Origin: Phaeoceros laevis
Lineage: Eukaryota; Anthocerotophyta; Anthocerotopsida; Notothyladales
NCBI GenBank assembly: GCA_049999765.1
Contig: JBNGIQ010004636.1
Span: 1 to 21,562 of the forward strand
Reading direction: 5' to 3'
Length of the DNA stretch: 21,562 nt
Under the pieces are notes generated by a model. The model was given only the letters and a program-made list of their open reading frames with translations, did not search any database and was not told the origin of the DNA. Every line of letters begins with the position of its first letter. Position 1 is the first letter of the stretch. Shown here in pieces: positions 1 to 8,479 of this stretch. A program made the translations under genes and the position numbers.

Positions 1-1293
1 ATGACCTCATCTTATGGATGTGATCTTGAATCTTGATGGGACACAGGCGCCTAATCCTGTATTTTATCCAGTATGACTACATGCATAATGTCACGCTTAT
101 GTACAGTCCACGAAAAAAGAGACAGCCCGGAACGATACCGCTAAACGGCACTGAGTAGTGTTGCACAACCATGGGAGACAAGAAAACACCTCTAAATCGA
201 CGGCATTAATGGCATAGCCTCCATTTTCGCCCATCGCCATCAACTTGGGCAGCCGGTCGCTTGCTCATGTCTTATTCCACACGTGAAGCCGTATGCGACC
301 GTATGGCGGGCTCGCTGCATGCATGTCTAGCGGGTACCCTCCCATCATGTTCGCGGGGCTATGATGGGCATCCATGATGGCCCGCGGTCCATGCCAGCTA
401 CGCCGGGGCCATGCATGTCAGCGGAGCTAACAACTCTCGTATTGTACCTCGGACAGCGCGGACGTATTGTATGCACGTAAAGTACAGTACACGCCTTTCT
501 CCATGCGTCCATGTCTCAAGTTGCTGGTTGCTGGAATGATTCGCCGCGCCGTAGCCACACAGAGATACGCCGCAAACCCTAGAACGGAGGGGGACGGGAC
601 TGGACGGACCCGGTCCCACGCCTGCACATGCCGCAATACGCCCCTGGTTCCGTGACGCGGTGTACCAAGTAGTGGGGTCTGGTCTGGAGGCCTCCTTTCG
701 GATCGCGTGCCGTGTGAACGGCGCCGAGGTTACTCTTATTTTAAATGACTCTCCCGCCCCGCATGCGTAAATGATGAGTCATCCGCCCTGGTAACGAACC
801 CCATGATAGCCCCATCATAAGCCAAGCGCGTCGGCCGTGTGAACGTGGACTCCGTCCCGTTTCCTGGAAGCGATTGTAGAAGCTACGTGGCTGCTGGGCA
901 GCGTGTTGCTGTTTGTCGATGCCGCCGGATTTAGGAAACCTCCAATTTGGCCGGCGAAATATCTCAAACACGCGCCAGCTGAGCAAATCAAGCAAGCAAA
1001 CAGCATCAACAAGGGATTCCCGTTGAAAAGATCAGGAGGGCCCCAAAGCGTCATGTGCTCCTATTTATGAGCCTCGTTGCTGTGATCTCACTGTGGACAT
1101 CACCCGGGGGATGATGATCTTCTTGTTTTTGAAGTGGTTGGTTAGATTGGATTGAACTGAATCGTATTCGTAGTAGTTCTATTCCCCCACCACCCCAGTT
1201 GCAATAAATCCATGCAAAACACTAGTCCCGATTTTGTGATTGGAAGGTGGCCAGCTTATAAGTAGGAGGTGCCTATGGGCAAGTTGAGCAAAG

Positions 1294-1342
1294 CCAGGCA
1301 TGACGTTGTGTCGCTTGCATGCCGTAGGGACGTCATGCCTGG
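1294..1342. repeat. Perfect 13-bp inverted repeat (hairpin)
   Basis: The left arm CCAGGCATGACGT (1294-1306) is exactly mirrored by ACGTCATGCCTGG (1330-1342) around a 23-nt spacer. Each arm contains TGACGT/ACGTCA, a core known to bind plant TGA-type bZIP factors. It could be a paired binding site, a cruciform or part of an unrecognised small element. Function is unknown; only the symmetry is certain. Confidence 0.6.
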
Positions 1343-1569
1343 AGTAGGAGCAGAAACTCTCAAAGGGGGCAGCTTTAGCGCACGTAAGAGTGACTGGTGC
1401 CTCAAAGCATAGGCACGTGAACGGGTCCGACACCGGCTTGCATCAGAAGAGCACGCCTGTACCACTGGAGCTGCCTCTTCTGGGCCTGTCTTAAAGTTTG
1501 CTTTTTCCACCTCTTCCGGGATCATTCCCAACTTTCAAACATTCAATCTCAGTCTAGTCCCGCTCCTGC

Positions 1570-2040
1570 CAGCCTTTGAATCGACAATGTCCAGAGACTC
1601 CCGACTCCCGACCCCGACCCGCTGGTGATATTTTAGTCTCCGGTTGGCACTCCCTAGTCGGGAGTCCCGACTTTTGAGTGTCCGAGTCGGTCGGGACTCC
1701 TGAGTGCCCAAAGTCGGGAGTCGGGACTCACCAGCACCGGCACTCCCAGAGTCGGGAGTCGGGACTCACGGGCACCGGCACTCCCAGAGTCGGGAGTCGG
1801 GACTCACCGGCACCGGCATTCCCAGAGTCGGGAGTCGGGAGTCCCGACGGGCGTCTCGAGTCGGGACTCCCGACTGGTGTCCCGAGATGACACTCCCGAG
1901 TCCCGACTGGTGTCCCGAGTCGGGAGTCCCGACTAGTGCCCCGAGCTGGCACTCCCAAGTGGTGTCCTGAGTCGGGTGCCCCGAGCTGGCACTCCCAAGT
2001 GGTGTCCCGAGTCGGAACTCCCAGTGGATGTCCCGAGTGT
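1570..2040. repeat. GAGTCGGGA-rich tandem and palindromic repeat block
   Basis: The block is made of variants of GTCGGGAGTC and its complement GACTCCCGAC, so it can fold on itself in many registers. Inside it are two clean tandem arrays. One has a 38-bp period, with units starting near 1741, 1779 and 1817 and an earlier degenerate unit. The other has a 40-bp period, with units starting near 1936 and 1976. Long open frames run through it on both strands because the unit lacks stops; their translations are repetitive and I regard them as non-coding. It is probably a GC-rich minisatellite or part of a repetitive element. Confidence 0.85.
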
Positions 2041-3680
2041 AGAGAGGGGGACCAATGGGAGGAGGAGGAGGGAGGCAGATTCTTCCATTCCAGGGGCCAG
2101 GGGGTTTTGGAAGGTCCAGAGGGTCACGCTCCCGTCACTGCTGGGGCTGTTTTCGTGCCTGTTGCCCGGATGAACGCCGGGAATGCCTGAACTGGTGAAA
2201 TAGGGGTGGCCGGCCAATGGCGGAGCAGGTGAACTATTTTAGGGTTGTCCCCCGGATGGGGCCAAGCCCTCGCCCTGCTGGGAGCCACAAACGCCATATC
2301 CATCACGTGGCATGGCGCACATGGGCTCCATGGCCCATCGTCCATCCAGTGGCGCCCCTTTATCCAACTTTTGGAATGCCTGCGAGTGCAAGAGGACAAA
2401 CAGGGAATATGCAAGCCAAGCCCCTCCCCTTCCACTGTGACAAGTCATGCCCGCCTATAGGCCGGCTATTTACTTATTTCTAATATTGGATGCTGTAAAG
2501 GCTTCCTGGCTTCCTTGCGACCTTCCTTTTTGGACATATGTCGGATCAATTTCTAGTGGAGTGCTTTTCTTATTCTATTTCCCCGCAATTCTTTTTTCCT
2601 CTGGCATTCATGGTTCACTGAATTCCATTCATTCGCACATCATGGCCCCATTCATGGCAAAATTCCAAAGGCAGCCGGAGGAGGTGGTATGTAGGATAAC
2701 TTGAAGACGAAGAGAAGGCCCGGGAGTGGCTGTGGTTGCCTGGGTTTACACCTGATGTCGGGTTCAGCTGGTTGGCCTCTATAGAAAGAAAGTAGGCTGA
2801 CGAAGTACAAAGAGGAAGAATGACTCTGGGGGAGTTGGGAATTCGTTCGGATACTCGATGATTGGATAGGATTGGAGCCGAATGTGATGAGCTAGCACAT
2901 GCTACTATGCGATCACTCATCGCCAAATAGACAGACTGTCCCCTTGTGCTTCTTCTTTGCGTGAACATGGGAACAACCCAGTTGCAGCTCTGCAGCATGA
3001 ACGCGGAGAGAATGAACAAAACCCACTGAGGGAAGAGGAAAACAAAAGAAAATTAGATTAGTTTGGAGAAAATGAAGGAAGAGGTCGAAGCCTGCTGATG
3101 ACGTGGCGCCGCAGGCCTGGCGGGACTACTGCGCGCGGTACGCCCGGCGCCGCTTGCGCTGGACTTGCTAATTTTAAGACGATTCCTCGGGCCTGGCCCA
3201 ATGGTGGCGCAAGCCCACTCAGGAGCCGCCCATTATTTTTGACGTTATTTTCGTTGCCCCATTTTTGTGCCTATCCGAGCCCCAGCCTAAGCATGTAGAC
3301 ACGCTACCACATAGAGATACATCCAGTACTGCTGCATACGTGATACATACATCCATGAATTACCGTACCGTCTTCCTCGGGAAGGCTGAAGGGGAACCGA
3401 CACCCCAGTGGATGCAGCACAGGTGATGTGATGACGCTGTGCTTCGGAATGGCAAGCACAAGGCAGACAGTCCCTGGAGCAAGGCAAGGGCACCAATGGG
3501 GGACTGCTTGGGAGCTGAGCAGTTCATCAGCTGCGACGTCATCCAGTGAAGGGAATCAAGGAAGCCTTCCTCCTCCCAGCTTGGTCCCAGCTTGGTGTTC
3601 AGCTCATTTCAGCAGTTTCTTCGCTGTTCTGTACGCGTATGCATTGGGACAAGGGACTGACTTGACTGACAGTGTGTGCA

Positions 3681-3696
3681 AGCCTAGGCCTAGGCT
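3681..3696. repeat. 16-bp perfect palindrome
   Basis: AGCCTAGGCCTAGGCT reads the same on both strands. A further partial copy (TACTAGGCT) follows within ten bases. No function is assigned; it may be chance or a small self-complementary site. Confidence 0.5.
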
Positions 3697-4391
3697 ATAC
3701 TAGGCTCCAAATGGGCTGGACTAGAAGCTCGAGAAGGTGCATGAATGAATCATATCTTCTCCTTCTCCTTCTTCCTCCTCCCCAGGCAGGCAATTGATAA
3801 AAAGTCACTCGGGCAGAGCTGCCGGCACGAGTCGTTTTCTCGTTCGTCCTCGATGGGGAAGCCGAAAACAAGGCGGAGGGCGAGGAGAAAGGTAGCGTGC
3901 AGGTGAGGTGACGGAGGGGCAGCCACATGTGCGAGGGAGTAGGATACATTACTAGAGGACTAAAAGAAATGGGGGGACTGGATTAATCACTGGGCTCTCG
4001 ATGGCTCAAGCATGCGGGCATGGCTCGGCAAATCCGCCGGCTGTGTACTACACTGCACAGACACATAACACCGCTCTGTACCCGCCTGTCCTGGGTCTCC
4101 TCTCGTGACCCTAGCTCGTGACCCGGTCCCCGGAGCTTCGCTGCCAGCGCATGTGCAGCTCTGGCATGGCCCATGCTTTTCCGGCTCCGTGTTGCTTTGG
4201 TGAAAGAAAGGATCACCCACTTGTTTAGCGAAAAGAGAGAGAGGACGGGCCCTGACTTGGCAGCCGGCGGACCTGCCACGTCCGTCTCCCGCTGCAAGAA
4301 CCCTGGTGACATTTCCGCCTTGTCCAGTTGTCCTAGCCGGATCTCCGCCTTATCTCCGCTGCCACTTCGAGTCCTATTATCGGTGTGGCTT

Positions 4392-4491
4392 NNNNNNNNN
4401 NNNNNNNNNNNNNNNNNNNNNNNNNNNNNNNNNNNNNNNNNNNNNNNNNNNNNNNNNNNNNNNNNNNNNNNNNNNNNNNNNNNNNNNNNNN
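4392..4491. other. Assembly gap of 100 N
   Basis: There are exactly 100 undetermined bases, the usual placeholder for a scaffold gap of unknown size. The first coding exon of the PSMD5-like gene is expected in or just before it, because the first visible exon at 4508 has an in-frame TGA directly upstream (4501-4503) and no in-frame ATG. Confidence 0.97.
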
Positions 4492-4507
4492 TTTTTCGAT
4501 TGAGCAG

Positions 4508-7500
4508 GCGTGGTGCCAGATGCGGCAGCCAAGGAGTTTCTGGACAAGTTTCCTTTGCCTGTAATCTTCAGGTGCGATCTTCTGGACTCTCGTGAGGTGC
4601 AACGATGGTTTGTATGCTGGTTGGGCAATTAGGAAGCTCTCACCTAGTTTAGGTTTAGGTCATGTTGAATTTGACAGCGCAACAGGAAAAAAAAGCGTGG
4701 ACTTTTGAGGTTGGAGTTGCATTGACATGTCCAAGGCCGAGGGAAAGGAACATTTGGATTGTGTCAGCTGATGGTTTTTGTCGTGGTTGTGCAGCACTCT
4801 GGAGAGAGGAGACGACGCTCCAGGTTTGGAGAGTGCTGTGGTGGACGCACTGGAGAGGATTTTCAGTACTAATTATGGAGCTGCCTTACTGGTTTATGCA
4901 ATGGTATGGTGGCATGTCAGTGACCTTGCCAATGCACTCACTTATGACCTCCCAACCAGTTTTGAGGAAGTGGCACTGAAGTCTGTGCTTTTTGTGCAGC
5001 CTTATGCCAGTTTTGGGTTGACGGCAAGCTCTCCCCTTGTGCGAAGACTTGCCTGTTTTGCGGTAACAGACCGTGTGACCACCAGCAGTGCAGCTATCCC
5101 ATTTTGTCATGGTTATGGCAGCTTGAGCCCGGGTTCTATTTTTTGCTTTTCCCATCTGGCTAAGTCTTGTCTAGCATCGGACAGGTGTCGAAGCTATTAG
5201 AACACGAGGGAACTGCGGCAATCCAGGCCATTGCTACTGCTGGTGTGCCACATCCTTTGTTGATGGCAGTGGCTGATGGGTGTGTCTCTCTTATCACCTT
5301 GGAGCCTAAGGTAGTGAGGGCTGTTTGCAAGTCAAGAAGACAGTTGCAGGCATTCCAAGATCTGACGGTCTGTACCTGCACAGGGATGAAGCTGTAGCAA
5401 CCGCAGCAGCAAATGCATTGATGGTCCTTGGCAGGTCTCCAGAAGGTTTGGTAAGAGCTTGACTTTTCTAGCTATTTATTTTCAGGAAGCACGTGCTTAA
5501 GTGTGTGTGAAGTGACAGTATGTGGGCCTTTCATCTGCAGGAACTTCTGTTCACTGACAAAGGCGCTGGGGTTGGAAGCTTGAAGCAGATGTTGACGAGT
5601 AGCTCTGCAATGGCAAGCTCTTCATGAAAACCCTTTCTGAATACGTTCTTGTTCGACTCGAGTTGCTTATTGAAGTGCTTATGAGGTCTTACAGTTTCCA
5701 TGTGAGCTGCTGTCAGGTCCGAATCAGAGCTCTGTCAATTGCAGAAAAGATCTTCAGGATCTCCGAAGCAGCTGCCTCTGCTGTGCAGCAATCTGGGGTT
5801 CTGAGTGTATTGGAGGTGGAACTGGATAATAGGGAGGATATTTTAGCCCAAATCAATGCATTGGAACTTCTTCAAGAGGTTGTGCCTGCTTCTCCAATAG
5901 CTGAATGCATGTTCACGAATGTCTGTTGAAGTTAATCCCAGGCGCTTGTCTGGAACTTCTTTTTTTCCCTCAAGCATTGGCAACTCACAACTGTGTTCTG
6001 TTGCATTGAATCAGTTTGCTGCGACACCAAATGGTGCTCAATTCCTGGCTACGGAGAATTTAATTGCTCGTCTTATTTCCACCATAAGGTGATTTCGGTG
6101 TACTACATCACAAACTCTGATCATCACAAATATACAGGACCGATTCTACCAGTTTTGTTGGTTTTCATGGAGCGAATGTGACCACCTGCAGAGACTCTAC
6201 AATGGATTCACTGGTGAGAGCACGAGCCATTTCAGTGGGTGCTCGACTTGTGTCTCATACTTCGGGTTCAGCTATACTCGGAACAGGTCTTGTTAACTGG
6301 GCACAACCATTGTTCCGATGTGCATGTTTCCTCCAAAACTTTTGGGGCTGAAGTCGACTGTTGATGCTGCACTGTTTTGCAGATGCACGAGAAATTGTGC
6401 AGGCAATTGATACCAACATGGAGCAGCTCAAAGCCGCTGAAGATCATTCAAGTGACGGTGCAAATGAGCAAGAAGCGGTGCTAGATGCTTTTGGGCAAAT
6501 TGGATCATGTATGGGGAATCAAACCTAGTGCTGCATTGACTTCTTTGAGGAGTGGTGGCGTATCGTCGATTGTGCTGAGTATCCTATTGTCATCTGTAGC
6601 TGTGGAAGGTGCTATACTTTTGCTGAGTGGTCCAACACCGCCTGCAAGGCTAGTGGTTGAAGCAGCCTTTACTGGAAGAGGAGGGATTCAGCTGGTAAAA
6701 AACCCCTTATTTTGGGGTAAATGATCTTGCCGTCTGATCAGCATGTTCACTGAATAGCTGTGGTACTTTGTGTAACTCCTGCCAATTTTCCTTGCAGGCA
6801 GGAGTGCATTCCTTAGCGTCAATTGCTGGTGCAGAGAGAGATGGGGCATCACTAGTGCTTAATGAGCAGGCTGAGAATTGTCTTCGTGAGCTTGTATATG
6901 GAGCTGCTAGTACTGCAGGCCGACCACCATCTGTAAGTGGTTGATTTGACTCCGCCTATTCTTAGTCATAAACTCGTCTGTGCTTGCTGCATGATGCCAC
7001 GAGATCTGCCCAAGGCTTCATGAGATCTTTGCGTAGCTGTATTCCATGCTGAGAATTGTTGTCTTTTTTATGCAGGGATTAATCTGGTCTCTCTTCCAAC
7101 AATCCCCTGAAGTCAGAATTGCGGTAATGCCACACTGGAGTCCCACTCTTAGGACATGTGAATCGCAAAGTTGAGATCTGACAATATTTGTTGCTTTGCC
7201 AGACATACCGGCTGATCATTCCGTTGGTAGCCCGGATGTGGTGCCTGCGCGAGTTGTGTTCACGGAAAGAGTTGGTTGACCTTGTTGCAGATCCTCATAC
7301 AGAAACAACGAAAGAGGGTATCGGCAGCTCTAAGCTTGGAGTCTTTCTGTACCTGGCCATCTCGGACCAGGGATACTTATCGTCAGCTGACTTACGTCTT
7401 TGTCAGGTATGGATTGGCGCCATGCTGCTTGTGTGGGATTGTCATCCGCGGTTACAGCAGCTGCCCGAAGAGGAGAATCATTTTCTGTGGAGCTTGTGGA

Positions 7501-7688
7501 TCAGGTTGGCTTCCATCCTGTTTGGCACTGTGGACTAGACTGCATACATGGCACGTATGGCATTTAATTCAACTGTGTTCGGTTGCAATTTTTGCAAACA
7601 GTTGGATACAGCTGCCCGCAGGGGTCCGTACTTGGCTACGGAACGCCGTGAAGCTAGGCCCGTAGTCATCACTGAAGAAAGATTCTAA
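4508..7688 (+). CDS. PSMD5: 26S proteasome non-ATPase regulatory subunit 5 (PSMD5/S5b)-like ARM-repeat protein, 5'-incomplete
   Basis: PSMD5 (S5b; Hsm3 in yeast) is a helical-repeat chaperone that helps assemble the base of the 19S proteasome regulatory particle and is not part of the mature 26S particle. Visible exons: 4508-4571, 4795-4903, 5000-5062, 5185-5281, 5332-5450, 5541-5612, 5717-5878, 6015-6088, 6192-6286, 6383-6508, 6600-6694, 6798-6932, 7076-7123, 7203-7317, 7407-7504 and 7602-7688. Together they give about 518 residues, near the roughly 500 of human PSMD5, with perhaps a few dozen N-terminal residues missing in the gap. Recognisable blocks include KEFLDKFPLPVIF at the start, SSPLVRRLACFAV, VRIRALSIAEKIFRIS, ATPNGAQFLATENLIARL, LIIPLVARMWCLREL and the plant-type C-terminus RPVVITEERF. 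Two oddities: intron 5613-5716 has a GC donor, and 5282-5331 is either a 50-bp intron or hides an indel. The donor at 5879 (GTTGTG) is weak. The family call rests on remembered conservation, not an alignment. Confidence 0.82.
5613..5716 (+). other. GC-AG intron in the PSMD5-like gene
   Basis: The reading frame runs through SSAM (ending at 5612) and resumes in phase 0 at VRIRALS (5717). The boundary is ATG|GCAAGC ... TGTCAG|GTC. No GT donor nearby keeps frame and conservation, while GCAAG matches the strong consensus of the minor U2-type GC-AG introns known in plants. Confidence 0.7.
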
Positions 7689-8479
7689 GGATCGAATCCT
7701 CTAGAACTCCTCGATGCTATATCGAGAACGGCTCATACAGGTCTCTAGTGCCTGCCTCTTATCCTTGTGTACTGGAGCTTTTGGACATGTCACATTCGCA
7801 GAAGCCTGAGTATTACTTGGTGTGCTGCAGACGCGGTATTAGCATTTTACTTCGGAAGGAGTCGGAGTCTTGAAATTCAGTCTATTCTTGCTTGTTTTTG
7901 GGATGTTCACCGGAAAGATTGGAAGGTTTCGAGCATCACTACCCACGTAAATGCATTCTCGGCTCAGGAAGAGCTCCCAAGGTTCATTGTAGATTCGGGA
8001 TATCGTGTGGCTATGGTCACCTGCGTACCGAATTGTGTGCATTTGTCTCTTGTGCTCCTGTGTATGGATAACAAATTATCTTCCAGTAGGAGGCCGTAGG
8101 ACGGCTTTCTCAGTGTGGCTTCTTGCCCAGCGAAACACCAAAAATAAATTTCCAGAATTGGGTAAACCCTGTACAGAATAAACACAGTTGTGAAAATCTC
8201 CCAACTTCGATACCGATTTAAGAAAGAAACAAAGCAGAACCAGCTAGGCCAGCTCTTAATGGTCCAAAGCCAGCCGCTGGATGGTCATCCATTTGAAAGG
8301 AGAAAGCATTGCTACCACTATCCTCGAAGTTGTTCTGGACACTACTGTTACAGAGAACGAAATAAACAAACCTACACAGGTCCGTGCTACTTTCGCTAAA
8401 CTGGCCGCTGTGCTAGCAGTATTTTAACATACCATCCCTGAGGACTTTATTACCTATCGAGTACAAGGCCGGCAGCTAG
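7689..8479. other. Convergent 3' intergenic region (PSMD5-like / CNGC)
   Basis: The 3' ends of the PSMD5-like gene (+) and the CNGC gene (-) face each other across about 790 bp. I see no further gene. A possible plus-strand poly(A) hexamer AATAAA lies at 8143-8148, with another AATAAA shortly after it. For the minus-strand CNGC, AATAAA reads at 8451-8446, about 30 nt after its stop codon. Short open frames here have no protein-like features. Confidence 0.6.
8446..8451 (-). promoter_or_regulatory. Candidate polyadenylation hexamer of the CNGC gene
   Basis: TTTATT on the plus strand reads AATAAA on the minus strand, about 30 nt beyond the CNGC stop (8480-8482). Plant poly(A) signals are loose, so a single hexamer is weak support. 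Confidence 0.35.

Larger units (their letters stand above)
1..4391. other. Gene-poor upstream intergenic region
   Basis: No convincing gene was found in these 4.4 kb. Open frames are short, overlap on both strands, show no recognisable protein family and mostly follow local base composition or repeats. The stretch holds a GAGTCGGGA-rich repeat block (about 1570-2040), a 13-bp inverted repeat (1294-1342), a 16-bp perfect palindrome (3681-3696) and a telo-box-like AAACCCTA at 574-581. Its last part may hold the promoter and 5' UTR of the PSMD5-like gene, but the gap at 4392-4491 hides the connection. A very diverged gene or a non-coding RNA cannot be excluded by reading alone. Confidence 0.6.

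Noticed and set aside
350-420. CCCATCAT/ATGATGGG short inverted repeat
   Set aside because: Only 8 bp arms; expected by chance in a window this size.
1678-1970. Overlapping open frames with repetitive GVGTH/SGVG-type translations
   Set aside because: They run through the GAGTCGGGA tandem repeats in both strands; the openness follows from a stop-free repeat unit, not coding selection.
2447-2704. Hydrophobic 85-codon open frame in the upstream spacer
   Set aside because: Phe/Leu/Ile richness follows from the T-rich local sequence; no homologue recognised and no splice partners.
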